Below are positions 31,426 to 42,687 of a DNA stretch of 64,000 nucleotides, in pieces. The stretch is from NCBI GenBank assembly GCA_023213315.1, contig JAKCPI010025046.1:47543-111542 (forward strand), read 5' to 3'. Source of the stretch: Euborellia annulipes (lineage: Eukaryota > Arthropoda > Insecta > Dermaptera > Anisolabididae). The notes under the pieces are model-generated. The model made no database searches. It had not been told where the DNA came from and saw nothing but the letters and a program-made list of their open reading frames with translations. The translations under genes were made by a program, and so were the position numbers. Within the stretch, counting starts at the first letter, position 1. Every line of letters starts with the position of its first letter.

Positions 31426-32397
31426 ATTCGAATATATGCATGTCAGAAGAGATTATATTCTTTTCTTTAACATTTAGAGTCTGAGGACTATTAAAAAAAA
31501 AAAGTATGATTCGAGTTTAAAGAGCCTGGGTTTACTCAGAGGGCCACGGGGATTTATCCATCTCTGACTGTAGTCGCTATACAGTCGACGTCACAAGTGC
31601 CTGATGTGCTCGAGAGTGGAGCCTTGAGTTTAGTCAACCAAACCAACTTCAAAATAAATTTTGATTAGATTATAAATCTTCAAACTTAAAAATATATATG
31701 GGCTATAGAATAAATATCCATTTAATAAAAATTAAATATTTATTTTAAAATAATCTAACTATATTATCGAATTAAAAAAGTTTTTTTATTTATCACCTTA
31801 CTCTTTTTTTTAATTCAATTCCTAACTCCTGCCTTTAATTTTATTAAATTTTCAAAATAATAAAGTTTTATTTTTAAACAATTTATAAACATAAAATACT
31901 GCTGCTTCTCTCCGCCCCCTCCACCATGACCCTCTCCACCCCTTTTACTTTGTCATTATCAGAAACTTAAAAGCGTACTTATAAATTACGGGAATGTTAT
32001 AAAGATAGTAGATAAGTCATTCCATGAAAATTATAACTTTGACTTTTTCGTTAAGAGAGTTACTCTCCTTCTCTCTTGCTTTATGCTCCATGATTTATCT
32101 AATTTAGTTTGAAAAATAAAAGATAAAATCGGGACATAAAAAAATAAAAAACGGGAAGAGTGGACCTGAAATCGAAAATACGATGTCAACATTTGGATTA
32201 TTATTTATGTAGGACAATATTTAATTTCATGGAGAAAGAAATAAAATTTTGTGTGACTGAACATGAAATATAAAATGTATAAGGTTAGGGATGTAGAGGA
32301 TTTTTTCTGAGAAGGTAAGAGGAACAAGAGTCTATCCCCACCATCTTTTACTACAGTGTTTTCGGTATAGATGATAGGTAGAGCTGTGAATGAAAAA
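31426..32397. other. AT-rich stretch with a hAT-like remnant
   Basis: 31500-31570 reads like the right part of the element at 6922-7384 (TTTAAAGAGCCTGGG, CAGAGGGCC). A less AT-rich patch near 31575-31640 has no recognised gene. The remainder is AT-rich. Confidence 0.45.
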
Positions 32398-32440
32398 GAT
32401 GGAATTTTTTTCAAACAAAGCTCAAATAATTATAGTCATA
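32398..32440. repeat. Arm of the 20.7-kb inverted repeat
   Basis: GATGGAATTTTTTTCAAACA then AAGCTCAAATAA matches 20755-20790. Confidence 0.6.
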
Positions 32441-32449
32441 TTAAACTTG

Positions 32450-32534
32450 CCAGATAGCACAGTAAATCTTATGTATGTACATATGACGCACAGTTCGTCT
32501 TATGTACGTACATAAGACGTACTGTGCTATCTGG
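32450..32534. mobile_element. 85-bp palindromic MITE
   Basis: Ends CCAGATAGCACAGTA and TACTGTGCTATCTGG. Inside, a perfect 24-bp palindrome spans 32496-32519 (centre TTATGTACGTACATAA). Confidence 0.75.
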
Positions 32535-33230
32535 GTTTCTACCCTGGGCATTATAGTGAAGTGATTGTATCAATCACATTTGAAAGGTACAAATAAAAAA
32601 CTCTAGATAATGTGCTCTCAATGTAAAAAAATATTTCATTTTAAATAAAACTGGCTGTTTTTCTCTCTTGACAATTTTCTGATTTGCCTAGTGATACCTT
32701 TCACATCGTCCCTCAAAGTGTTTCTTACTGTTAATTTCACTCAAAATACTTTTAAAGGAAATTGATCCTGAAAAAGGTTAGAATTTCCTTTCAATGAAGT
32801 GAATTGTTTTACATTTCATCTCCTTGTTGGGAATTGTCCTTTAAACCTATTATTAATATAGTATTAAATGATTTGGGATGAGAAGTGGGGGAGAGAGGTA
32901 ACCATAAATGTAACACGAGAGCAGCTACCAAAAAGGCGGTGGCAAATTTACGAGTGAGTTTATGTCGCCAATAAACGTCAGCCTTTGAGATCCGATGTTG
33001 CCCATACACCAACACACATACACATATAGACCTTGTGAAATTTAAATTCCGCCACTCGAGCTCTCGAATTTATGCATATTTATGTATGCTTCTGGTCATC
33101 TTGAGACTCCCTACGAGGGTCGGATTACACGACTCAGCAAAAGGGCAGTAGCTTCCCTCTCTCTCTTTGGGCTTATCTTACTTGCATCGTCTTTCTGCCT
33201 GTTTTTTTTTTTTTTTTTTTTATTTTAAAA
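32535..33230. other. Low-copy segment ending in a T-run
   Basis: 32800-33180 is a moderately GC-richer island with no recognised gene. A CT tract lies at about 33157-33167 and a T-run at 33202-33221. Confidence 0.35.
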
Positions 33231-33518
33231 AGCCTGCGGGTAATTCTATTTTGTCTACCTTATACACGAATAATTCCTAATTAAACAAGATTTTTATCAT
33301 TGGAATTAACTCTTGCTTGTTCAAAAGAGTTGGGAGGGGAAAAAGTCCTTTGAACGATTTGATTCTTCTTTGCTAAGGATGCTTGATTGTCATATTTCTC
33401 AGATTTTTGTTGTAGTGGATATTATATCAATTTAGTGAAAATAGAAGTTATCAAATATGTCTAAAATCAGAAAGAAGGACTAAGGCTGGGAAGGAAGAAC
33501 TATTTTTGAATAATAATT
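33231..33518. other. AT-rich stretch
   Basis: No feature recognised. Confidence 0.5.
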
Positions 33519-34292
33519 TTTTACTTTCTTGTACTTATATACGTAGATTAATATATGAGAAGTAGTCAAAAATTCGATGTCTAGATTTTGAAGGAAATAC
33601 ACGTTGTGAGTCCAAAATAATGGTCTGCCTGCGATCTAATTTAAGCATGAAGGAAACGAGCTTGGAGGTTGAAATTTTATATTTAAATTAGGTAAGAGCC
33701 CGAAAATAAGCTTTTGAATAAAATCGGTCAGAAAATACTACTGCAGTACTTTACTGATGTAATTATTCAGTTTTTTCGATTTTCTTAATTAGCTTTTAAG
33801 ATTTTGATTAATTTATTTCTGAGAGAAATAAAATAGCAAAAAAATTTTCACGAAGGCCTTATACTATATTTTGCCAATATTTTGGCCGGCCAAATATGGT
33901 CTAAGGCGTTCATGAAAAAGATATTGCTGTTTTATTTCTCCCAAAATCACATCTTCATAAACCGGCATCAATTTTGATTAAAATTCATAAATCAATTATG
34001 TTTGTATAATTATGTAATGTATATTCTCATTTTGCCCTCAACAATGTTTGAATTCCTCTTTGCTCTTGTACTTCATAAGAGAGGAGAAATTGTTGCCATG
34101 GTAACAGAATATAAGTAATTTCCCACGTTTACAAATTTTACAACTTGGATTCTAATATAGTGACGGAAACTAAATATATGTCGACACAAAAAATCTGGTG
34201 TGACAAGCACAGAATCCAACTTTCAACTACAGAAGGTTAGAGAAAGTGGTGTGCTCTGTGATCAGCCACACAAGATTTGTAATTTTATATTT
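33519..34292 (+). mobile_element. Family X repeat, copy 6, full length
   Basis: From TTTTTACTTTCTTGTACTTA to the terminal hairpin at 34191-34275 (TCTGGTGTGACAAGCACAGA ... CAGCCACACAAGATT). An imperfect inverted repeat (33819-33880 with 33888-33948) interrupts the middle, around TTTTGGCCGGCCAAA. The hairpin arms have several mismatches. Confidence 0.75.
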
Positions 34293-35450
34293 TTTGTAGA
34301 GGGTCGAGAAGTTCAAAGTAGTCGGGGTATGAAGGAAAAGGGAGGTAAACAAACACAATCATTGATCAAATTAAATTTCTTTTCCAAATGACTGATAGGT
34401 ATTAAATTAATTTGAATACATTTTTGGCAATTTGATTGAAATTGAGAGTGATGGATTAGACTTACGGAAACGTCTGGAAAATGAAAATGAGCTTAAATTT
34501 TGGGAAAAAATTCATGAATAATTTGAATTTTATTTTTATTAATAATATTTTTTTTAATTATATGATTTCCCTACAAATGAGAAATTATCTATTGATAAAA
34601 TACCGGCTGGACAACTTGATTTCAACCTCGAGCGGATCATTTTTTCTATTCATGAGTACAAGTTAAAGTAAAATAACACTGCTAAAATCACTAATGTAAA
34701 CATTCATTTTTTTAAAGAAAATCCAAGTATTATATTTTTCTCTGATTCGCCGTCAATGTGACTAAAAAGTTTAATTTTAAAATCTTTTATTTTTTTAATA
34801 AATAGAAAATAAAGTTTCAATCAAGGAATGGATTAGTGGTACAATCTTAAATAAATTTGTGAACTAGACTATAAAAATTCAGTGAGAATTGCAAACATAT
34901 AGTAAATGGGCTTCCAGATTCCAATTAGATCTTCCACCTTTACATTAAAGAGAAATGTTTGGTTCGAGTGCTTAATTATGTTCAATCAACGGCCTCTAAA
35001 AAGCTAACATCAGCGAGATTTGCAGCTAGTTTAAATATAGACAATATTTAAATATTTAGAAACCGTCCATATATAAATGAATTATGATTTAAATAAAATT
35101 ACTCGTTCAAGACAAAAAACGAATCACTAATAATATAGAGCCCTATGTACAATCTAAAATAAATAATTCTTAGATCTGAAATAAGATCTGCATGAAGAAG
35201 AAGATTCATACAGGAGAGGTTTAGAAAAAAAATTTCAAAGATATTTTCAAATATAATATGCCTTTTGAAATAACCAATGTTTATTTATAAAATATACATT
35301 TTTGACTAAACCGGTCAGAAATATCAAGGACATTTATTCGTAAATAAATGTGATGTTATCGTATGTAATAATAAGAAAGTAGAGTGTCAATTTCGGCAAA
35401 TAAATAAATAAACTGTAATAAGAGGAGAATGGCTTTTGTCAAATCGAAAA
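34293..35450. other. AT-rich stretch, no gene
   Basis: More than 1 kb of AT-rich DNA without recognised repeat or coding signal. Confidence 0.6.
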
Positions 35451-35960
35451 GAAGCTCCTCTCTCTCTCTATAGTTGTGGTGGTGGTCCATCTGCGCACTT
35501 CTACGGGAGAGAAGAGAAAAGAGGAGAGAGAGGATATAATTTTGCGAGGCGTAGCGCGTTATCGAAGGCGGAGGCCAGGTCTTGTGCTCGACGCATTATC
35601 TGGATTCCATTTTAGCCAGGATCACACACAAAGGGATGCAACGGTTTATCGTGCAATAATTTGTAATTGGATCGTTCTATCTTGAAGGATCAAATCAACG
35701 GGGATGAAAAACAGGCGATGGCTTACTTTCTGGAGCCTTTGTTGCTCCATGGCCGGACATATCGCTTGATTTGTGCGTCCCACGTTCCGGGCCAATGTCT
35801 ATGTTTAAACTTTTGTCACGTATTAGCTGCCCGCGGCTTGATACTGCCCGGGTACTATACTACTACTATATATGGTACTGTGTGTGGTGTGGGAGGTGCG
35901 TCCCCTTTTGCTGCTTTTGTTGTCGCCGCTGAAATAATCTTCGTCTAGCGAATCGTTGTT
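35451..35960. other. Low-copy GC-richer island, no gene recognised
   Basis: The largest GC-richer run in the middle of the window, with plus-strand frames of 69 and 93 codons (35476-35685 and 35667-35948). Neither matches a family I recognise. Candidate regulatory or untranslated sequence. Confidence 0.3.
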
Positions 35961-36414
35961 TACGATCTTATTTTCTCTATTTGACTGTATTCACACTTTT
36001 TATTTTTCTAAACGGGTTCAGTAGGAACGGGGGAGGATCAAATAAATTATCATATCGCTAAAGAAAAAAAAAGAACCCCTACAGGGAATAAATAAATAAA
36101 TTCTTTGAAATCTAATCTTTAGAACAACTAAAAATTAAATTAGATTGTGAACTTTTAAAGGATAACCTTTTTTAATCATTGTTTATGATCTCAGAAATGA
36201 ATTATCAAAAAATTCTATGACATTGAATAAGGGATGAAAATGACATTTAAGTCTTGATGAAAATAGGGAGAAGTGGAGGGGGAGTCAAAGGGATAGAGGG
36301 AACCTATTTTGCAATAGCTTAATAATTATGATTTTGTCTAGTAGTTAATTGAATAAATATTGAACAGATTATTTAATGTATGGAAATTTTATTTTCAAAT
36401 AACGGTTTCGGTCA
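35961..36414. other. AT-rich stretch
   Basis: No gene recognised. Confidence 0.55.
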
Positions 36415-37265
36415 TCTTTTTAATTTTACTAATTTTAAAGTACTTAAGTAAAGTACTAGTATTTTTTGGCCGATTTTGTTTAACAGCTTATTTTCACGCT
36501 CCAGGGGGGTGTCTAACTTAAATATAAAATTTCAGCCAAATAGGTCAATTTCTTCATGCTTAAAATTGAACACAGACACACACACCCACAGACAGACCAT
36601 GTTGGGAAAACCACTTTTTTTGATTCAGGGGACCTCAAAACGTGTATATCCATCAAAATCTCGACATTAAATTTTTGACATGAATCCAATACTTTCTCTA
36701 TATACAGTCTCTGGCCAATTTATTAGACGCACTACTGCAAATTTTGATTAGGCCTACTAGCCAATAAAATTTCGTTTTTTATTTTAGAAATTGTTATGAA
36801 TATACGTATGGTCTACTTAATAACATAGGTGTACCACAAATAAAACATGGTAATTGTTAAAAGTATTTTATTTTAATAATTAAATCAAAAATAATCTTAT
36901 TGTTACATAAATTTTAATATTAGTAATATCTGGTTGTAAAAAAAGTAAATAAGTGGCTTATGAAGTCAATAATATGAAAGTAATAGAAGAAAGCAACAAT
37001 AGAGCGTCCACTAGTGTGGCAAGTTAGAAAGCGACTGAACAGGTTCGTACCTGTGCGTTATACTCTGCGCTCAATTTTGTCATATAATAAAAATAGATTT
37101 AAAATCCATTTAAACAAAAAGTATTATAAATAAACATGATAGTAATTGCATCAAATATAAGTTAATACGTAATTATTACACATTTTAGTAAAATCGCAGT
37201 GCATCTAATAATTTGGCCAGGGATTGTATAGTAACACATATGTAGAGGTAAGAGAAAGTAAAAGA
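36415..37265 (-). mobile_element. Family X repeat, copy 7, split by a Tc1-like MITE
   Basis: The reverse-strand body to 36704 includes CCATCAAAATCTCGACATTA. The end (TAGTAACACATATGTAGAGG, then TAAGAGAAAGTAAAAG) resumes at 37227. The terminal hairpin half is missing. Confidence 0.8.
36705..37226. mobile_element. Tc1/mariner-like MITE inside family X
   Basis: 522 bp, ends CAGTCTCTGGCCAATTTATT and (rc) CAATCCCTGGCCAAATTATT, continuing to AGAYGCACT. Flanked by TA on both sides (36703-36704 and 37227-37228). The GGCCAAWTTATTAGA signature is typical of Tc1-like TIRs. No transposase. Confidence 0.85.
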
Positions 37266-38420
37266 CTAATGCTTATATTTAAAAATATAAAGAACCTAAT
37301 TCATTTAGTAAGTTTTCATGAATCAATGAATTCTAATAATTAATAAAAAAATTTTAACTGTTTGCGAAGTTTTTGGTTATCTGATGGCAACTAATCACTC
37401 AGCCCTTGAAAGGCTATTTCCGACCAACTGCTGATTTTACTTAGTGTTTTTGGTGTGTGATTTTAGCGACCCACGACACGCGCGAGAATTACGACTGGCA
37501 CGTGATATATGTCAGAACTAGCGCCTTAATATATCAATAGCCGGCGTTCTTCCTTCTCACCCCATTGCGACGACAAAGTGGTCCAAGCTAAAAAGGAAGA
37601 TGGAAACGCTTCCGGGTGCTGAACTCCATCTCTTTCTCTGTGATACAATCACGGAAGAGACAACGAAACGCACCAAACACTTAAGGGTTGGGTGGTGGTC
37701 GTAAGGACATATACTCTTGATTTACTCGTTGCTACTCGAACCTCAATGTTGGTTGGCTGCAGTTAACATCTCTTTTTTAGAATAGAAATTCATTTCTTAC
37801 TATCAGGGCAGACATGCGTTTGATGGCCGTAAAATATGGCGATTAATTAAATAACACAGAGAAAGAGAGAGTAATTATAAGGCATTTATATGAATGAATT
37901 ATCTTGGCGGCTAATATTTATGATTTGTTTTTAATGTGCATTCATCCAAGGGCAATAACAGACAAAAGTTCGTGTGAATAATTCCGAATTAAGGAGCTGT
38001 GAAATCTTGGCTGGTTGAGTGAAGTTGTTCGTAAAAAAAAGGCCGCCGTAAAAGGGTTGGACTTGGTCTGTCGTGGAAGAGAGGGGGGGTCCTAAAAAGG
38101 GGTTCGTCGTCGCGTCCGGCGCGTCGGTTGCAGACATCGCGACGCAACCGACTGAAAGCCAACCCAGCCCACCCAAAACCTCCTTCTCAAAAAGACACTC
38201 AGGGCTTAATTTAAATATTCTCTGTTTTGAACACGGGTAGTCAAAGCCAACCGCACGTCATGAATGGATAAGCGAGGAGCAGCGAGTTCACTTGGTCTGT
38301 TAACTTTAATATTTTAACTTTTTAACCCGCCTACTACTACGACTTCTCCTTCCTTCTTTTCTTCATCCAGAAATGATCGTGAATCGGACTGGTTAGTTTA
38401 CTTCACTAAAATTGTAATCT
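37266..38420. other. Low-copy region with GC-richer blocks
   Basis: GC-richer blocks at about 37440-37720 and 38090-38320 are separated by AT-rich DNA. Open frames, such as an 81-codon minus frame, are unrecognised. No repeat family seen, so this may be a single-copy regulatory region. Confidence 0.3.
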
Positions 38421-38424
38421 ATTT

Positions 38425-38685
38425 TTACTTTCTCTTACCTATATGTATATATTAATATACATATATATATTCATGTAAAAAATTCGATGTCGAGATTTTG
38501 ATAGATGAGGTCCCCTGAATCCAAAAAACTGGTTTTCGCAACATGGTCTGTGTGAGTGTGTGTCTCTGTGTTCAATTTAAAGCATGAATGAATTGAGCTA
38601 GGAGGTTGAAATTTTATATTTTAGTTAGACACCCACCTAGGGCGGGAAAATAAGCTTTTGATCAAAATCGGCCAAAAAGTACAGG
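38425..38685 (+). mobile_element. Family X repeat, copy 8, truncated by a hAT
   Basis: TTTTTACTTTCTCTTACCTA through ATCAAAATCGGCCAAAAAGT. It stops near the hAT target site at 38686. Confidence 0.8.
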
Positions 38686-39061
38686 GGTTCTACTAGGGTT
38701 TGGACACCGGTGGAAACCGAAACCGGTAAACCAGTTTTTTAGCTAATTTTCAAAAACCGAGAAACCGAGTTTTTCCCGAAAAATCGAATTCGGTTTTTTT
38801 TTTTTTTTTTCTTCAGTAATAGGCTACTTGTGTTCAAATTATAAAATAGCCCGTGTTCCGTGACTCAGAGAGCAAAATTCGCAATATTTCTGCAACATTG
38901 CTGCAATATTTTGTGCTGTGTGGGTAGTTACGCCTCAGTTATTTCATTCACCAGATACAAAGAAATAATAATATTGAGAAGTTCTACTTGATCGCATAGC
39001 TATGTTGTGTTTCGGGCATATGCTCCATTGGGTGGAATTATGGATCTGTAGAGGACATTAT

Positions 39062-39215
39062 TAGCTTCTAGTGGCTTGGGATTTCGGGTTCGCTTCCCGT
39101 TCCAAGCGAGAAAAATTTATTTCATTTGAATTGGCTAGCAATCATTTGAAATAAATAGTGATGGGGTCTAAATGGCATTAGATACCGAAAAAGACCTTAA
39201 ACAAATTTAAAAAAA
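39062..39215 (+). mobile_element. SINE family B, copy 1
   Basis: Truncated tRNA-like head with box B (GGGTTCGCTTCCC). The body AAATAAATAGTGATGGGGTC and the 3' domain variant TAAATGGCATTAGATACCGA are shared with 62596-62782. Confidence 0.75.
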
Positions 39216-39257
39216 TGATAAATTATTTATTTTTCCCCCTTTTTTTCCAATACTCCA

Positions 39258-39500
39258 ATAATCTATATATAATAATAGCGGAGTGTCTGTCTGTCTGTCC
39301 GTCGACTATCTCGTTCTCTTTGACCAACTTTTTACATTGGAATGACGGAAATTTTGCAGTCTTATAGAGGACTTTATGGAGTGTCCAGGAAAAATACTCG
39401 GGTCCCAAAATTCCTAGATTTTTTTGAGTTATGAATTCCTAAAGTTACGATTTCTCCCATAGGAAATACGAGAGAAATATTTATGTATTTTTTGTATTCT
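39258..39500 (+). mobile_element. Helitron-like or related AT-rich element fragment
   Basis: Begins CTATATATAATAATAGCGGA, then GTGTCTGTCTGTCTGTCCG. This is a start commonly seen in Helitron-like families, followed by non-coding text. No 3' hairpin was found here. Confidence 0.4.
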
Positions 39501-39502
39501 AT

Positions 39503-39550
39503 GAATGTAAACAAATCCTCAAGCAGGCATTGGATTGAAATAGTAGGCTG
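39503..39550 (+). mobile_element. SINE family E scrap
   Basis: AATGTAAACAAATCCTCAAG, then CAGGCATTGGATTG, matches 26556-26600. Confidence 0.65.
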
Positions 39551-39559
39551 GTAATAATA

Positions 39560-39757
39560 ATTTTCTTGGGTTCGGACTCACGCAGTCCGATTATTTTATT
39601 TTGGATACCAAATGGCTTAAATAAGAATGGCTGGACCCCCAATAGATATATTCATTAATAGCGGTTATCGTTTAAAGTCTTATATTGCCTAAGTTGAAGG
39701 AAGAGAAGACTGTGTGAATGGGAAAAAAGTGAGTGTTAAAAAAAAAAAATGGCGGTG
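39560..39757 (+). mobile_element. SINE family A, copy 3, truncated head
   Basis: Starts at box B (GGGTTCGGACTC). It has the body palindrome in shortened form and the 3' domain with GAAGAGAAGACTGTGTGAAT, and ends in an A-run. Confidence 0.8.
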
Positions 39758-40057
39758 CGTTCAAAATAGATTCAGGTGTTGAAAAAAAACCGGTTTAAAA
39801 CCGGTTTACCGGTTTTCCGCTTTGTAAAAAACCGAAAAACCGGTTTTCAAAATTTTCCGGTTTTTTCCAAACCCTAGGTTCTACCTAGGTTGAAGAGAAA
39901 TGGTGAAAACGTTTTTTTTTTCTTTTTTTTTTTTTTGTGAATTCAGGTATAATTAGGCATATTAAATTTTATAATAAACAAGGTGTTTACGAAATCATAT
40001 AAATTAGTATTAGAGTGAGGTGGATAGCTGAGTAGATCCTGAGCAAAGGATGAAAAA

Positions 40058-40232
40058 AAGAGCAGTTTTAGCTAGATATATTTCGTTTATTAGGCACTTC
40101 AAGACGAAGTTTCAGTCCGATATTCGACCTATAGCCCTGAAGATGATCGTATATCGGACCTGTAGTTTTGAAGATGGTATATATCGGACCAAAACGTCGG
40201 CTTGAATTGCCTAATAAACGAAATATAACTGT
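40058..40232 (+). mobile_element. Hammerhead-bearing inverted element, copy 5
   Basis: Arms TATTTCGTTTATTAGGCACT (40079 onward) and its complement AATTGCCTAATAAACGAAAT (40205 onward). The left arm extends into a partial antisense motif. Two sense motifs lie in the centre, so the ribozyme segment has been duplicated in tandem. A long T-run follows at about 40239-40263. Confidence 0.65.
40135..40202 (+). ncRNA. Two tandem hammerhead-like motifs, degraded
   Basis: First motif: CTGAAGATGATCGTATATCG then GACC but no GAAAC. Second: TTGAAGATGGTATATATCGG, then ACCAAAACGTC in place of ACCGAAACGTC. The invariant G12 is lost in the second. A head-to-tail pair is what a dimer-dependent ribozyme would need, but both are damaged. 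Confidence 0.6.
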
Positions 40233-40263
40233 AACTGTTTTTTTTTTTTTTTTTTTTTTTTTT

Positions 40264-40765
40264 GCCTGAACTATGCTCTGGTTTCAATTGCTCTGGTTTC
40301 AATTCCCTGGGGCTCCGCGGCCGCTCTAGGGAATAAAAGTAACAATAATGAATTTGAAATGAAGAATAAGAAATAAAAAAAACATCAATGAAAATAAGAA
40401 AATTATAAATTACAATCTGAGTAATTTTTTGAAGTAGATCCTACTTTTATATGCATTTCGGAGATCAGTGATCACTTGATCAATTACTAAAAAATATGTC
40501 AAATAATCTGTGACAGTCCGAATTGGATGGAAACAGTCCATTATTAAAGATATTGTAGGCCTAGCCTATTTGCGATTAGGTCATTTAATTAATTTTTTCT
40601 AAGTTAAACATCAAAAAAAGTAATATGGAAAATTAATATCGTCAATCAAGTTTTTGTTATTAACAATAATATGGTCGTAATCTAAATGTCCCAGATGCCG
40701 AAAAGGACAAAAAAATAACTTTTAATGTTAGGCAAATTAATAATTTTTAGATATTAATAATAAAA
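40264..40765. other. AT-rich stretch with a SINE-like tail
   Basis: A GC patch near 40308-40328 (GGGGCTCCGCGGCCGC). 40680-40720 reads CTAAATGTCCCAGATGCCGA then AAAGGACAAAAAA, a copy of the 3' domain shared by the SINEs. Confidence 0.45.
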
Positions 40766-41400
40766 CATTTATAGAATTACGGATGAAGCCTTGCACTTAT
40801 TGATCCAGCTTTGTTAATTTTCTGGTTTATGAAATATAAGGTAGAGGATGTTTTTCGGACCACCCTGTTAGATATGTGTGTATGTGTCTTTTCATTGGTT
40901 TTATCTGCTGGACCAGCAGCAGAGGCTGTGTGCTCCCTTGCAAGCACAGACAGAACGTATACAGATGTTCCCGCCATAACCTGGAGTTAATTGAACAAAA
41001 CTTGGCCATTCCGTACGGGGTGGACTGATCGTTAGATAAATAATAACAAAAAAAGTACCATAACAGGGATATTAGACTGTGTCAGTGTAATTTCTAATTC
41101 TGGCTCAATCTAGCAGCCGCCATTTACCGGCGTCGGAGGAGGCGGTTCTTGTCTAATGGAACTCCCTAATGAATGGTTCATATGTAGGAAGGCCTCGTCT
41201 CTCGCCTTGCGAAAATCCACCCTCGGCCGGTTATTAAATCGGTACCGGGCCAGTAAAAGTGATTTGCGAGAACACGGCTAAGCCGAGACGGGCGCCCTTT
41301 ATGCTCGGATTAGAATAGCGCCCCGCCGATGACCGATTCCAATTATAGTCCGCCATTTGTTCATCTTTAAGGGCTATCTCTTTCTCTTTCTCTCTTTCAC
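40766..41400. other. Low-copy GC-richer island, no gene recognised
   Basis: 41100-41370 is distinctly GC-rich for this window (GCCGCCATTTACCGGCGTCG). It has no repeat-family match and no convincing exon. A good candidate for conserved non-coding DNA. Confidence 0.3.
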
Positions 41401-41623
41401 AACATGGCTAGGAGAGATGTGAAAATGACCCTTTTGCAAATATGCCTTTCTCAAATCCTATTTGTGATTTACTTTTAAAGAGGGCCATTTTATTAATCCC
41501 TTTATGAAATATGAATCAATAATTTTATTGCTCTGTAACTAATTGCCAGTTAATCAATGACTTTGTTGCAAAAAAAAGCAAATTCATTTTTTTTATTTAA
41601 TTTGTGTAAAAATGGCTTTGAGC

Positions 41624-41951
41624 CAGTGGCGGCTCGTGGCCGGGGAAACTGGGGGGGGGACATATTTTTTTACATACATCCATTTTATTTCCAAAAAAAA
41701 AAAAAAAAAAGAAAAAAGGGGGTTTTTTTTTTTTTTTTTAATTAAATCTTTTTTCTCTTTTTTTTTTTTTTAAATAATTAATTAATTTTTTTTTTGGAGT
41801 TTTTTTTTTTTTTTATTTTTTTTAATAAATATTTTTTATAAATTTGTCTTTGGTCTCACTTTTTTCTTTGGTTTGGGGTTGCTTTTTTCTCTTTCCCCCT
41901 TCCCTTTTTTTTTAGCTGCTCTTTTTTCTGCTTTGGGGGCCGGCGCCTGGG

Positions 41952-41986
<35 letters not shown>

Positions 41987-42147
41987 GGAGAAAAAAAAAA
42001 AAAAAATATTTTTTTTTTTTATTAAAAAAGGTTGTGGTGTTTTTTATTTTTTTTTTTTTTTTTTATAAAAAATAATAAATAAAAAAAAAAATTTTTTTTT
42101 TTTTTTTTTTTTTGGGGGGGCTCCCCCCCTCCTTCCCCCGCCCCCCG
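41624..42147. mobile_element. hAT-like element filled with low-complexity DNA
   Basis: Starts CAGTGGCGGCTCGTGG and is flanked by an exact 8-bp duplication CTTTGAGC (41616-41623 and 42148-42155). The right terminus is obscured by C-runs. The interior is almost all homopolymer (A, T and 32 G at 41954-41985). The target duplication supports insertion; the interior sequence may be unreliable. Confidence 0.75.
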
Positions 42148-42361
42148 CTTTGAGCAATATAATATCAAAATACCAATGGTAAGTTACTCACCAGAAATCT
42201 CTCTTCGCTTCAAATAGGATGCGACTTGCGGGGTTTTATCAGCAATGAATTTGAGAATATCTACAAAAGAAAAAAAAATTCACAAATAAGAAACTCTATA
42301 ATCTTATAAAAAATATAGATAGTCTATAATATTAATTTATTAATTAACTCAGATAGCCAAA

Positions 42362-42404
42362 AAATGTAGGCACTGCCAGGATTTGAACCACGGATTTGCA
42401 TGCC
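42362..42404 (-). mobile_element. Possible tRNA-derived fragment, family D
   Basis: The minus strand reads GCAAATCCGTGGTTCAAATC then CTGGCAGTGCC, a good box B in tRNA context. Box A cannot be separated from the neighbouring TIR element, so this is tentative. Confidence 0.35.
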
Positions 42405-42412
42405 ATCAAGGC

Positions 42413-42684
42413 CAGTGGCGTCATTTCAACTTTTTCTTGGGGGGGGGGGGGAGCAAATTTTCTAGGGGACAAACATTTTTTTTTCTTAAAATTTACTTAC
42501 AAAGAGTTACTGAAATTTAGCCAAAAAATATTTAATTTAATTAATTGTTTAATTTTGTATAGATTCTATTCTCGTAGATGTATTTTGAAGTATTTTATTT
42601 AGAATAATAACAAATTTTATAAAAATCAGAGCCCTTGGGGGGGGGGGGCAAATGCCCCTGTCCCCCCCACCAATGACGCCACTG
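42413..42684. mobile_element. hAT-like MITE, CAGTGGCGTCAT ends
   Basis: Perfect 12-bp termini CAGTGGCGTCAT and ATGACGCCACTG. The 8-bp target duplication ATCAAGGC/ATTAAGGC matches 7 of 8. 272 bp, G-runs near both ends. Confidence 0.85.
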
Positions 42685-42687
42685 ATT

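Larger units (their letters stand above)
38694..39876. mobile_element. Composite hAT-like element with four nested repeats
   Basis: Ends TAGGGTTTGGA and TCCAAACCCTA with an exact 8-bp duplication GGTTCTAC (38686-38693 and 39877-39884). Sub-terminal regions are dense in ACCGGTTT/AAACCGG motifs on both sides. The interior is filled by a family B SINE, Helitron-like DNA, a family E scrap and a family A SINE. No transposase. Confidence 0.85.

Noticed and set aside
35476..35948. Two adjacent open frames as exons of a host gene
   Set aside because: No recognised domain and no convincing splice pair; GC-richer composition alone explains the open frames.
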